A stretch of DNA of 64,000 nucleotides from Marivirga tractuosa DSM 4126 (GCF_000183425.1 NC_014759.1:496001-560000), one strand, 5' to 3'; counted from the first letter of the stretch, positions 8,438 through 17,746 are shown. The notes: a model not told the origin generated them from the sequence alone. Translations and numbers: made by a program.

Positions 8438-10471
8438 TCATCCGATTCCCATCGCAATCAAATCAGCCAAGACTACAATCCCTTCTCTTAAATACGGATC
8501 CTTAATCTCGCCATCGGTATTGATTTTATTAATAAGCTCCGGATCTGAAGTTATGTTATCTCTTAGTTCATTGGCAGCATTTCTTCTTTCCATAGCTGCT
8601 TCATTCTCCGCTTTTCGGGCTTCCAAATTAAGGCTAACTCGGTGCATGCTTTGCTGATTTACCGCTTCATCTACATCATTCTTAAGGTTTCTAAGGTACT
8701 GCTCGTCCTTTAATCTCTTCTCATGCTTTTCATTCAAATCAGCAATTATTTGTTCATTGATTTGATTGCTAGGCTCATATTCTGAACTTTCTATCTGATC
8801 CCATTCCAGAGCTCTTTCATACGAACTTTCTCCGAATGCTTTGGCAGTGTAAGGTGAAGGCATTTTGATATCAGGGATAACGCCTTTGTGTTGCGTACTG
8901 CTACCATTTACTCTGTAATATTTAGCCAGCGTTAATTTTACCTGTCCTAAAGTGTCTTCTACTTTAGGAACAAACTGATTAAGGGAGATCAAATTTTGCA
9001 CGGTTCCTTTTCCAAAAGTATTCTCTCCTATCACTACTCCCCTTTTATAATCTTGAATGGCTCCTGAGAATATTTCAGATGCTGAAGCACTGAATCTATT
9101 AGTTAAAACGGTTAAAGGCCCATCATAATAAATGGTTTTATCATCATCTTTTCCCATTTCAATTTTACCATCTGAGTCCCTGATTTGAACAATTGGCCCT
9201 TCTTCAATAAATAAACCGCTTAATTCAATGGCTTCTTGCAAGGATCCTCCCCCATTGGATCGTAAATCGATTACAATGCCATCCACTTTGCTTCTGATAG
9301 AATCCAAAATAGCTTTTACGTCTTTGGTAGTACTACCATAATCCTCTCCTTTACGCATGGTTTCATAATCTAAATAAAAGGAAGGAATGGTAACTACACC
9401 TATATTGTATTGATTTCCATCTCTGTAAACCTCTTTAACTTCAGCATAAGGTACTTGATTTTCCAGTTTTATTTTATCCCTAACAATTCTAATTTCTTGC
9501 GGTACGCCCGCAGAAATAGAAATTCCAGCTTCAATTACTTTAAGTCTCACAACCGTGCCTTTTGGTCCTCTAATTTTTTGCACAACATCATCCAATCTCC
9601 ATCCAGTAATGTCCACAAACTCACCATCATCACCCTGAGCTACTGCTAATATTTTATCATCAGTATTAATGACTTTACTTTCAAATGCAGGGCCGCCAGG
9701 CACAACAGAGGCTACTTTGGTATAAGTGCCATCAGAGGTTAAAGTAGCACCAATTCCTTCCAGAGACTGGCTCATCCTAATTTTAAAGTTTTCAGAAGTG
9801 ATAGGTGAAAAGTAGCTGCTATGTGGATCAAAGCTTTCAGCAAAAGTATTCATGTATAACTGAAATACATCACGGCTTTCATATTCACTTATGGTTTGCT
9901 CTAAACGATCATATCTTTCCTTTATAAGCCTCTGAATAGTGGTATCCGCTTTTTCATCCAATTTAAGATCTAATGCTTGGCTTTTCACTATTTTTCTCCA
10001 TCTGTCATTCAGCTCTTCTGTGGTAGCTACATAATCAAGAGAATCGCGATTCACGGTCAAATATTCTTCTTTTTCATAATCAAAATTATATTCCAATTCG
10101 TTTTCAATGAAATTCATTCTCTCTTCGAATCGCTTACGGAAGGTATTGAAAATTTCATAGGGAGGCAGTAAATAACCCAATTTCATATGGTCGTCTAAGC
10201 GCTCACGATATTTTTGAAAACCCTCAATGTCTTCTTTTAAGAAATAGTGCTTATTGGCATCTAAGGAAGACAAGTATTCATCGAACACAATTTTGGACAA
10301 CTCATCATCAATACCAATTTTTTCATAGTGATATTGCGTCAAAAGTCCCGCTACCAATCGTGCTTCCATTGACTGATCTTGGGTAGGGCTTAGCTTTTGA
10401 AGTTTTTCGGTTTGTGCAAAACCTGAAATGCTCCAAAAAATGATTAGGATGGATACGACTACTTTATTCAT
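8438..10471 (-). CDS. prc: Carboxy-terminal processing peptidase (tail-specific protease, Prc/Tsp type)
   Basis: A 677-residue periplasmic serine protease of family S41 in the long Prc/Tsp class. After a signal peptide (MNKVVVSILIIFWSISGFAQ) come the Tsp N-terminal helical domain, a PDZ domain (around GIGATLTSDGTY), the S41 core and the Prc C-terminal extension. The catalytic Ser lies in SASASEI (about residue 462) and the catalytic Lys in GKGTVQ (about 488), the expected Ser/Lys dyad spacing. It should degrade or trim misfolded or tagged envelope proteins and influence peptidoglycan hydrolase turnover; the exact substrates are not visible. It reads alone and ends at a terminator-like hairpin shared with the convergent holin-family gene. 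Confidence 0.93.
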   Translation of the reverse strand: MNKVVVSILIIFWSISGFAQTEKLQKLSPTQDQSMEARLVAGLLTQYHYEKIGIDDELSKIVFDEYLSSLDANKHYFLKEDIEGFQKYRERLDDHMKLGYLLPPYEIFNTFRKRFEERMNFIENELEYNFDYEKEEYLTVNRDSLDYVATTEELNDRWRKIVKSQALDLKLDEKADTTIQRLIKERYDRLEQTISEYESRDVFQLYMNTFAESFDPHSSYFSPITSENFKIRMSQSLEGIGATLTSDGTYTKVASVVPGGPAFESKVINTDDKILAVAQGDDGEFVDITGWRLDDVVQKIRGPKGTVVRLKVIEAGISISAGVPQEIRIVRDKIKLENQVPYAEVKEVYRDGNQYNIGVVTIPSFYLDYETMRKGEDYGSTTKDVKAILDSIRSKVDGIVIDLRSNGGGSLQEAIELSGLFIEEGPIVQIRDSDGKIEMGKDDDKTIYYDGPLTVLTNRFSASASEIFSGAIQDYKRGVVIGENTFGKGTVQNLISLNQFVPKVEDTLGQVKLTLAKYYRVNGSSTQHKGVIPDIKMPSPYTAKAFGESSYERALEWDQIESSEYEPSNQINEQIIADLNEKHEKRLKDEQYLRNLKNDVDEAVNQQSMHRVSLNLEARKAENEAAMERRNAANELRDNITSDPELINKINTDGEIKDPYLREGIVVLADLIAMGIG

Positions 10472-10543
10472 ATTATAAAATTATTAGGGTTCTGAATTTC
10501 AAACGGTGAAATCCGCATATATTTCACAGAATTTGATAAACGG

Positions 10544-11869
10544 TCAAATTGCTAACGGCAACAGGTTCTTTTGGATTCCATTTTGGTAAAATAGGTTTTG
10601 GTTTGTTAAGTCTTCTAAATGCGTAATGGATTTATCCATCATCCATTTAATATATTTATTGAATCTATGTCCCATCCAGACGCTGGAATTCAAAACAACA
10701 GCATAGCTGTAGCCATTATCTTTTCGATATATAAAACAAGCAGAACCTGCTAATGTTCCAGTTCTCCACCAGTTTTCGCCCCTTGCTCCTTTCCATCCAA
10801 AAGCATCTTTATAACTTTTTCCACTGACCATTAACGCTTGACTTTCTTCAGAAAGAAGTTGGTATGAAGGATTTTCTGGGTCAACTAAGGAAACTATTTT
10901 TGCCAATTGGGAAGCATTTGCAATCCATCCTCCGGCAGCTCCTAATGTGGTAATATCGCTCCCGCCATAGGGCTTTTCAACTGATTCAAAATTTCCATCA
11001 AATGATTCGAATTGATAAGCTCCCGGATGGTTATAGTAATGTGTTTCAAACGGTTTTCGTTCCCATTCGTAATTGCCAGCTATTCGCATTCCATATATAC
11101 CATTTGGCTCTAGGATGTTCTCATTTACATAACGCTCATATTTTGTACTAGATTTACGCTCAATAATTTTCCCAAGAAGCATATAGCCAAAATTTGAGTA
11201 AGCATATTGTGTACCTGGCTTATATCTTAACCTCCTGTGTCTTAATACAAAATCTATAATATCATCTTCTGTGGGAGGTCCTTGGAGTTCCATGATTCTT
11301 TTAATCTTAGCTGCCTGAAACATAAAATCACCATCTCTCCAACTCCAGCCACCTTTATGGTTCAATAAATGACGAACTTTTACCTTGTGATGGTTAATAT
11401 CCTTCATTTCTGAAAAATCAGATAATATACCATTTGGCCCAAATACGTTTTCATCTAAATTCAACACCCCATCATCTACCATTTTCATGATAGCAATGGC
11501 AGTGATCAGCTTAGAAGCACTAGCAATTCTAAATAAATGCTTGGTATTAGTTTCTTCTTCCTTTTCAATATTAGCATAACCGTAGCCCCTTGAATAGATG
11601 AGCTTATTATCCTTCATGACAGCCACACTAGCTCCCTTGATATCCCATCTGTTTAGGAATTTATGAATGTCAGCATCAAATGCTGAGTTGATTTGACTGG
11701 AATCCATTTCAGGTGCAGGACTCACCAAATTGAAATTGAGATAACTTAACTGATTGTGAGAGCTTTCATCCATGGAGCGCGTAAAAGCGACTTCTGAAGT
11801 AGTATAAAAGGCCAAACTAATTGCCATAACCCCCATTACTATTGCAATAATTGATGTACTTTTCTTCAA
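10544..11869 (-). CDS. Beta-lactamase-fold serine hydrolase (class C/ S12-like)
   Basis: A 441-residue exported hydrolase of the beta-lactamase/transpeptidase-like superfamily (family S12, AmpC-EstB-like). An N-terminal hydrophobic segment (IIAIVMGVMAISLAFYT) is a signal or anchor. The nucleophile motif is S-A-S-K in RIASASKLITA, and the tyrosine motif Y-S-N is in YAYSNFGYMLLG. The substrate cannot be told from the sequence: members are esterases, D-aminopeptidases or peptidoglycan carboxypeptidases more often than true beta-lactamases. It is followed 72 bp downstream by the Prc gene on the same strand, so co-transcription is possible, and it is divergent from the lycopene cyclase gene. Confidence 0.85.
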   Translation of the reverse strand: MKKSTSIIAIVMGVMAISLAFYTTSEVAFTRSMDESSHNQLSYLNFNLVSPAPEMDSSQINSAFDADIHKFLNRWDIKGASVAVMKDNKLIYSRGYGYANIEKEEETNTKHLFRIASASKLITAIAIMKMVDDGVLNLDENVFGPNGILSDFSEMKDINHHKVKVRHLLNHKGGWSWRDGDFMFQAAKIKRIMELQGPPTEDDIIDFVLRHRRLRYKPGTQYAYSNFGYMLLGKIIERKSSTKYERYVNENILEPNGIYGMRIAGNYEWERKPFETHYYNHPGAYQFESFDGNFESVEKPYGGSDITTLGAAGGWIANASQLAKIVSLVDPENPSYQLLSEESQALMVSGKSYKDAFGWKGARGENWWRTGTLAGSACFIYRKDNGYSYAVVLNSSVWMGHRFNKYIKWMMDKSITHLEDLTNQNLFYQNGIQKNLLPLAI

Positions 11870-12075
11870 TTTTAAAATCAGATTGGTTCTTTTATGTATT
11901 TAAACTTTAAATAAGTGAACATTTATTTAAATAGCCAAATATAGCATAAAATAAATGATCTGACATCTAATTGTCAATTTAAAGCATCATTAACAGCAAT
12001 GGTTAGAAATAATTCCGCTGTGTAAGGAATTCTTTTTACTTTAGCTGAAAATTATAACGGTCAAATCACTTTCCA

Positions 12076-13266
12076 TTGAATAACATTCCATCATATGATT
12101 ACATAATAGGCGGTGCGGGTCTTGCAGGCTTAACTTTAGCCTGGCAAATGCTGGATAGTGGTCTATTGGATAATAGAAAATTACTTATAATTGATCGTGA
12201 CAAAAAGAATACTAACGACAGAACCTGGTGCTTTTGGGCTAAGCCCGATAATTGGTTGAAGGCCTTACCCATTTCTAAATCGTGGAAGGATGCTAGAGTA
12301 CAAGGAAGCGATTTCGATTTAAAGCAAAGTCTTGAGCCTTATGAGTATTTCAAAATTGAAGGGATCGACTACTATAATTTCATCTTAAACAAATTAAGTA
12401 GGAGTACTCAAATTACTGTTATTCAGGATTTTATTGTGGATGAGGACGCTAAAAATAAAATGGTTAAAACGCAAGCCGGACAATACCAGTTCACTGAATA
12501 TTTTTTTAAATCTTACTTTATAGCCGATGAACTGTCGGGAATTAAAGATCCCAACAAGCACTTCATTTGGCAACATTTCTTAGGCTGGAAGATAAAAACC
12601 AAATTGGCTTGTTTTGACCCGGAGACTATTACTTATATGGATATGCGAGTTCCTGAAGTAAAGTCAGGATTGAGTTTTGGCTATGTTCTTCCTGAAAAGC
12701 CTAGTGAAGCCTTAGTGGAATACACCTTGTTCTCAGCTGAACTATGGAAAAAGGAAGATTATGAAAGCTCTTTACGTTATTATATCGAGAAAACACTCAA
12801 CATCACGGATTATGAAATTGAGGAAGAGGAATTCAATAAAATCCCGATGACCAATACAGTTTTTGAGCAAAGAAATAAAAGTATAATCCCTATAGGTACT
12901 TTAGCTGGTACAGTAAAGCCAAGCACTGGTTATTCATTTGTTAGAAATTATCAGCACATCCAGCTGATTGTAGATAGTTTAAAAAACAATACCCAATGTT
13001 TTGAATCTGCTAACTCGAAGCGTTTTAGATTTTATGATGAAGTATTAATGAATGTGCTAGTTACTGAAAAAAGCAGCGGACATGCTGTTTTTGGCAAGCT
13101 CTATAAAGGCAATACTTTGGCAGCACTATTAAAATTCCTTAATGAAGAATCTTCACTGTGGGAGGATTTAAAAATTATGAATACAGTGCCTAAATGGGCT
13201 TTTATAAAAGCAGTGGTTGAGGAGTTTAGTCGTTTCTTAAGGGGCAACAATAACAAAGCAAATTAG
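12076..13266 (+). CDS. crtY: Lycopene beta-cyclase (CrtY family), TTG start
   Basis: A 396-residue FAD-dependent lycopene cyclase that should convert lycopene to beta-carotene rings in the membrane carotenoid pathway. Evidence is the N-terminal dinucleotide-binding motif GGAGLAGLTLA at about residues 12-22, the DRTWCFW motif (about 49-55) typical of bacterial CrtY/CrtL cyclases, and the C-terminal KPSTGYSFVRN block. The reading frame starts at TTG (12076). No ATG lies upstream before a stop, and the next internal ATG would delete the FAD motif, so TTG is the likely start. No other carotenoid gene lies nearby, so the gene stands alone here, unlike in many crt clusters. Confidence 0.88.
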   Translation: MNNIPSYDYIIGGAGLAGLTLAWQMLDSGLLDNRKLLIIDRDKKNTNDRTWCFWAKPDNWLKALPISKSWKDARVQGSDFDLKQSLEPYEYFKIEGIDYYNFILNKLSRSTQITVIQDFIVDEDAKNKMVKTQAGQYQFTEYFFKSYFIADELSGIKDPNKHFIWQHFLGWKIKTKLACFDPETITYMDMRVPEVKSGLSFGYVLPEKPSEALVEYTLFSAELWKKEDYESSLRYYIEKTLNITDYEIEEEEFNKIPMTNTVFEQRNKSIIPIGTLAGTVKPSTGYSFVRNYQHIQLIVDSLKNNTQCFESANSKRFRFYDEVLMNVLVTEKSSGHAVFGKLYKGNTLAALLKFLNEESSLWEDLKIMNTVPKWAFIKAVVEEFSRFLRGNNNKAN

Positions 13267-13330
13267 TACACCACAATTTGGTCTTCCTTAGCAAGGAAGT
13301 GATTCTGAATATCCTATGGAATGCGTAGTT

Positions 13331-13351
13331 CAGTACCGAAGGTCAGACCGG
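13331..13351 (+). repeat. Left terminal inverted repeat of RAYT module
   Basis: A 21-bp sequence starting cagtaccgaagg whose reverse complement recurs with one mismatch at 14328-14348. The two arms bound the transposase remnant, so they are probably the recognition palindromes or ends of the module. Confidence 0.65.
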
Positions 13352-13390
13352 ATCTAGAGTAAAGCATTAATTATTTTGTAATTATCAGCT

Positions 13391-14288
13391 TTTTGTATTT
13401 TTGGTTTAATAAAACTATTAGCCGGCCGAATTCACCATGTTTATAATCAAGGGAATAACAAGGAGGTCATATTCAAAGACCATGATGATTATATTTCTTT
13501 TTTGAGAAGAGTTCGAAAAAGGGTAATTCCAAATGCAGACATTCTCAGTTATTGTTTAATGCCCAATCATTACCACTTTCTAACTTATACAAATCAGAAA
13601 TCTATAGAATCAGTTTAATTAGGGCTTGCTTAAAAACAGAATACGTAATAAAAATGAACATCTAAGGTATTTTATTAATGATTATTGAGTAATAGTTTTT
13701 CAGCAAGTACAAGCTTCTTTAAGTTAAAACTACATATTGTTTGCACTAGTAAATCAATATTTGATTTACTAGTGCTCTAGCCTCAAGCACCTCATCTACT
13801 TCTCGGGCTAAAGCTCGAAGTATTACAATACTCCGTCACTTAGCCCGATTGTATAACTTGTCCCGTATGCATCGGGATGAGGCACTTGAGACTTTTTAAG
13901 CAAGCCCTAATTAGGTTTGTTGGAATCTCAAGTGCTGAAAAATAGCTTTAGATTAATAAATAGTGGATATTCTACCGAATACAATAATAGATATAGTCGT
14001 ACTGGCTCATTATTTAGACAAAAAACAAAATTTAAAAACCTAGATGATGGAAAAGACAATTATCCATTTTTATGCTTTAACTACATTCATCATAATCCTT
14101 TGAAAGCAGGTTTAGTTAATAAAATGGAAGATTGGAAATATTCTTCATTTCAGGATTATTTAGGAATAAGAAAAGGTACGCTTTGCAATTTTGATTTGGC
14201 TGAACTATTAATTGATATTCAAAAAGATGATTTTTACAAAATTTCTTGTTCCGTTATCAATGAAAAAATGGCTGACAACCTTTATTAG
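13391..14288 (+). pseudogene. REP-associated tyrosine transposase (RAYT, Y1_Tnp/IS200-like), interrupted
   Basis: A broken single-strand HUH transposase of the RAYT family, which mobilises REP-type palindromes in bacterial genomes. The 5' part (13391-13618) encodes IHHVYNQGNNKEVIF and the HUH-like LMPNHYHFLTY motif, then runs into a stop at the insertion. The 3' part resumes at about 13911 with LESQVLKNSF and continues through NNRYSRTGSLFRQ, which carries the catalytic-helix region, to FNYIHHNPLKAGLV and a stop at 14288. A 288-bp MITE-like element lies between the halves. No ATG is evident at the 5' end and excision would leave an in-frame TAA at the junction, so the gene is inactive. It is flanked by 21-bp inverted repeats. 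Confidence 0.8.
13621..13908. mobile_element. 288-bp MITE-like element inserted in the RAYT gene
   Basis: A non-coding element with perfect 16-bp terminal inverted repeats, agggcttgcttaaaaa (13621-13636) and its reverse complement (13893-13908), flanked by AATT on both sides (13617-13620 and 13909-13912), which reads as a target-site duplication. Inside lies a perfect 15-bp hairpin, gcactagtaaatcaa (13743-13757) with 13761-13775, and further imperfect palindromes. No reading frame is present, so it must have been moved by a transposase from elsewhere. Confidence 0.75.
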
Positions 14289-14327
14289 TACTGATTAAAA
14301 ATGGCAGCATATTTTATAGAAATAAAA

Positions 14328-14348
14328 CCGGTCCGACCTTCGGTACTG
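14328..14348 (-). repeat. Right terminal inverted repeat of RAYT module
   Basis: Reverse complement of the 13331-13351 repeat with one mismatch. It closes the RAYT-containing module of about 1.0 kb. Confidence 0.65.
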
Positions 14349-14392
14349 ACCTAATTGAGTGCTTAGATCAGACGATAATTCCTGTGCGATTC

Positions 14393-14408
14393 CCCGCCAG
14401 CTGGCGGG
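14393..14408. repeat. CCGCCAGCTGGCGG palindrome, second copy
   Basis: The 16-bp perfect palindrome cccgccagctggcggg directly abuts the stop of the following minus-strand kinase gene and could serve as its 3' hairpin. It shares its core and some left context (gtgcg, ttcc/tctcc) with the copy at 1727-1744. Confidence 0.5.
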
Positions 14409-15707
14409 CTAGAGGCCTATAGGAATAGAAGTCTTAAACTCGGTTTCTTTCTCTTTAGAAGAGTAGTTTAAGGAAATATCACCATTTAGCTTTTTGGTGA
14501 TGATTTTACAGATATATAATCCTAAACCAGGACCTTTAGGCAATTCAGAGCCTACATAAAAAAGGTCAAATATATTTTCCTGTTGCTCTTTTTTGATTCC
14601 AATACCATTGTCTTTAACACTGACAACCAGCTGCTTATCAACTATTTCAATGTTTACTTTAACCCACTTCTTTAATTTTAAAGGATCATAAAAACGGACG
14701 GCATTACCTATTAAATTCTTTAATATCAAATGAAGTAAGCTTGGATCAATTTGAACTTTATCTTTAACTAAATTATTAACTTCAATGGAAACATTATTCA
14801 TGTTCTCCTCACCTTTTAACCTTTCAAAGACGGTTTCCATTATCATGTTTACATCAATCATTTGTGGACTGATCGGTCTGGCGCTAATTTCATATACATT
14901 GCTTAATCTCTTAAGCATATTGTCCATATGGTTAGCAGAATGATTCAAATGCCGCAGATGATCAGAAATATCATTATCCTGATCATATTCCATTTGAATC
15001 AGTTGACTTAAACCTTTGAATCTGGCTATTGGTCCCCTTAAATCATGAGCAGATTTATAAATGAATTCATCAAGTTCTTTGTTCTTCTCCAATAGAAGAT
15101 TGTTGGAAACTGAAAGTTCTTTTGTTCTCTCTTGAACTTGCTGATCAAGATTTCTAGCGATTCCCATGAGCTTTTTATTCTGACCCTGAATAATCCTCTT
15201 GGCTTGTTCTAATTTGCTTCTTTCGTGATCTAAAAGCTCATTTTGGGATTGAATTTCTTCAAAAGCTTCTCTTAGGTCTCTGTTTTTTACTAAAAGATCT
15301 TGCTGAGCAGTTTCAATTTCCTCTTTTTGGTCATGAATTAGTTCTAAAGCTTCTTTGTAAGCCTCATTCTGGGCTCTTAGTTGTTGGTGCTTTTCTTCTA
15401 AGGTTCGAGTTCTATCTTTAACGAGATTTTCTAAATAATCATTATGCTTCTTAATTCTCTTGGATCCTACATTAACAAAACTAAATGCAATTCCGAACAT
15501 GCCTAAACCCAATAAGGATATGAATACTGCTTGAAAAATATTTGTAAGGTTTTCGCTCTCAATATTAAAAAAATATGTGAGCAAATTTACATGTTGTGAT
15601 GTAAAAATTGGATCTATTGCTGCATCAATTGGCTGCACGGCAACCAATAGCAGAAAACTGATCATTGAAAGAATAATAGAATAGTTTAAATAGTTTTTCA
15701 CAAACAC
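14409..15707 (-). CDS. Membrane sensor histidine kinase with long coiled coil
   Basis: A 432-residue histidine kinase. Two N-terminal membrane helices (about residues 8-27 and 60-80) flank a short extracytoplasmic loop. A long charged coiled coil (about 85-205) leads into the HisKA domain, with the phosphoacceptor His in KSAHDLRGPIARF near residue 222, and then a complete HATPase domain with N box (LKNLIGNAVRF), G1 (KDNGIGI) and G2 (GPGLGLYICK). No periplasmic sensor domain of size is present, so the input may be membrane-borne or come through the coiled coil. No response regulator is adjacent, so its partner is unknown. The stop is followed at once by a perfect palindrome. Confidence 0.88.
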   Translation of the reverse strand: MFVKNYLNYSIILSMISFLLLVAVQPIDAAIDPIFTSQHVNLLTYFFNIESENLTNIFQAVFISLLGLGMFGIAFSFVNVGSKRIKKHNDYLENLVKDRTRTLEEKHQQLRAQNEAYKEALELIHDQKEEIETAQQDLLVKNRDLREAFEEIQSQNELLDHERSKLEQAKRIIQGQNKKLMGIARNLDQQVQERTKELSVSNNLLLEKNKELDEFIYKSAHDLRGPIARFKGLSQLIQMEYDQDNDISDHLRHLNHSANHMDNMLKRLSNVYEISARPISPQMIDVNMIMETVFERLKGEENMNNVSIEVNNLVKDKVQIDPSLLHLILKNLIGNAVRFYDPLKLKKWVKVNIEIVDKQLVVSVKDNGIGIKKEQQENIFDLFYVGSELPKGPGLGLYICKIITKKLNGDISLNYSSKEKETEFKTSIPIGL

Positions 15708-16043
15708 CTGTCTTATTATAATACTATTAAAGATAAAAAGTTTAATAGTTTTGAATCAAAATGTAAAACCTTTAATAATCAGTGATTTACACTTCCTTTA
15801 TTCAAGTGACAATTTAATAAAATAATATATTTAAAAACAAGAAATACTTATATAAAATAATATTCTAGATTAGATGTTAAGACATTTAATGAGTTATGAA
15901 ACGGTCACTTTAAAGGCTACTGTCCTGAAAATAAACAATTTAGAACTTGATCACATAAAAAAACCGATCTCAAAGTTTCTTCTTTAAGATCGGTTCAACT
16001 ACTTAATAAAATATAATAATGTAAGAAATCTGCTTTAATTAAA
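15708..16043. other. 336-bp intergenic region
   Basis: Non-coding. It holds the Ffh terminator hairpin (15962-15995) and presumably the promoter of the leftward kinase gene. Nothing else is recognisable. Confidence 0.6.
15962..15995 (-). terminator. Rho-independent terminator after ffh
   Basis: Stem aaccgatct/agatcggtt with a 16-nt loop. On the minus strand it is followed by a run of T (the a-run at 15957-15963 on the plus strand). It lies about 50 bp downstream of the ffh stop. Confidence 0.75.
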
Positions 16044-17375
16044 TTATTTCCCAAATGGATTAAAGCCTGCTAAACCTCTTTTACTTCCACTCATTTTATT
16101 CATGGTCTTCATCATCTTCCGCATATCCTTAAATTGCTTTAGTAGGTTATTGATTTCTTGTACAGAAGTACCACTACCTTCCGCAATTCTTTTCTTGCGG
16201 CTGGCATTCATTAATTCTGGGTTGCTACGCTCCTCATAGGTCATTGAGCGAATAATCGCTTCAACTGGCTTAAAAGCATCATCATCAATATCTAAATCTT
16301 TAATTTGCTTTCCCATTCCTGGCAGCATTCCCAAGAGGTCTTTTACATTACCCATTTTCTTGATTTGCTGCAATTGAGAAAGGAAATCCTCAAAATCAAA
16401 CTGGTTTTTTCTTATTTTCTTGGATAGTCGATTAGTTTCTTCCTGATCGAAAGTTTCTTGAGCTTTTTCAACCAAAGAAACGACATCACCCATGCCCAAA
16501 ATCCTTTGCGCCATCCTATCAGGATAGAAAAGATCAATAGCTTCCATTTTCTCACCACTACTGATAAACTTGATAGGCTTCTCAACTACCGTTCTAATGG
16601 ATAAGGCAGCACCACCACGTGTATCACCATCTAATTTGGTTAGTACTACCCCATCAAAATCGAGCTGCTCATTAAAGGTCTTAGCTGTGTTCACCGCATC
16701 CTGCCCTGTCATGGAATCCACTACAAATAAAGTTTCAGAAGGATTTAGCTCTTTTTTCAAGCTGGAAATCTCTTTCATCATGACTTCATCCACTGCCAAA
16801 CGACCTGCAGTATCAACAATTACAATGCTTTTGCCATTATCCTTGGCAAATTTTATGGCATTCTTAGCTATTTTAACAGCATCCTTATTTTCTGGTTCGG
16901 CATAAACTTCTACTCCAATTTGCTCACCTAATACTTTAAGCTGATCAATAGCAGCAGGCCTATAAATATCACAAGCAGCTAACAGGACTTGTTTTCCTTG
17001 TTTTTTTAATCGGTTGGCTAACTTTCCTGAAAAAGTAGTTTTACCAGATCCTTGAAGTCCAGAAATCAAAATGGTAGATGGAGAGCCTTCGGTGCTGATA
17101 TCTACTTGCTTCTCCCCCATCATTTTGGCCAACTCTTCTTGAGTAATTTTAACCAAAAGCTGTCCTGGAGATACTGAAATCAAGACATCCCGACCTAATG
17201 CTTCTTCTTTAATTCTGTCTGTAACATCTTTCGCTACCTTGAAATTCACATCGGCATCAACCAATGCCCTGCGGATTTCTTTAACAGTAGTGGCTACGTT
17301 TACTTCTGTAATTTGCCCCTGACCTTTCAGGGTTTTAAAAGCGCGATCTAATTTATAACTGAGATTATCGAACAT
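16044..17375 (-). CDS. ffh: Signal recognition particle protein Ffh (SRP54)
   Basis: The 443-residue GTPase subunit of the signal recognition particle, which binds signal sequences and 4.5S RNA and delivers ribosomes to FtsY and SecYEG. All family parts are present. The N domain is residues 1-90. The G domain has the P-loop SGLQGSGKTTFSGKLA near 105-120, DTAGR, and TKLDGDTRGG. The methionine-rich M domain contains LGMLPGMGKQ and the RNA-binding SGTSVQEINNLLKQF segment, and the protein ends in a glycine-rich tail. Length matches the family. It reads alone and ends at a clear terminator. Confidence 0.97.
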   Translation of the reverse strand: MFDNLSYKLDRAFKTLKGQGQITEVNVATTVKEIRRALVDADVNFKVAKDVTDRIKEEALGRDVLISVSPGQLLVKITQEELAKMMGEKQVDISTEGSPSTILISGLQGSGKTTFSGKLANRLKKQGKQVLLAACDIYRPAAIDQLKVLGEQIGVEVYAEPENKDAVKIAKNAIKFAKDNGKSIVIVDTAGRLAVDEVMMKEISSLKKELNPSETLFVVDSMTGQDAVNTAKTFNEQLDFDGVVLTKLDGDTRGGAALSIRTVVEKPIKFISSGEKMEAIDLFYPDRMAQRILGMGDVVSLVEKAQETFDQEETNRLSKKIRKNQFDFEDFLSQLQQIKKMGNVKDLLGMLPGMGKQIKDLDIDDDAFKPVEAIIRSMTYEERSNPELMNASRKKRIAEGSGTSVQEINNLLKQFKDMRKMMKTMNKMSGSKRGLAGFNPFGK

Positions 17376-17746
17376 ATCTGAATTGATAAAATTTTGGGCA
17401 AAAGTAAGGAATTTATTGTTCTATTCCGAAGAAATTAACTGCAGAGTTTTACAGATCGGTAACAGCCATAGGCTGTAAATATTTAACCACAAGAGAAATA
17501 GAAAGACAGCCATAGGCTGTGAATGATTAATCGCAAAGTGGCACAAAGTCTTTCACATAGTGGCACAGAGATTTACAAAAAAATAGTCAAGGTGAATTGT
17601 GAGATAAGAAATTTGGTTTTTAGGCGAATTTATAGAATAATTCAGTAATCAATCAACAGTTTTTGCTATCACTTTGTGTTCTTTGTGTAAAACTTCGTGC
17701 AACTCCGTGGTTAAAGTAATAGTAGCCTTTGGATACCTGTAGGTGT
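17376..17746. repeat. Intergenic region with dispersed repeat material
   Basis: A 371-bp gene-free stretch upstream of ffh. It holds two copies of the palindrome acagccataggctgt (17462-17476 and 17506-17520). It also holds an imperfect long inverted repeat: ttaaccac, cacaaag and gtggcaca strings on the left recur as complements (ctttgtg, cgtggttaa) at about 17670-17716. This matches the look of dispersed non-coding repeats common in Bacteroidota. No gene is visible. Confidence 0.5.

Noticed and set aside
10544..11869. Calling the serine hydrolase an antibiotic-resistance beta-lactamase
   Set aside because: SxxK and YSN motifs occur in many esterases and peptidases of this superfamily, and nothing in the context indicates drug resistance.
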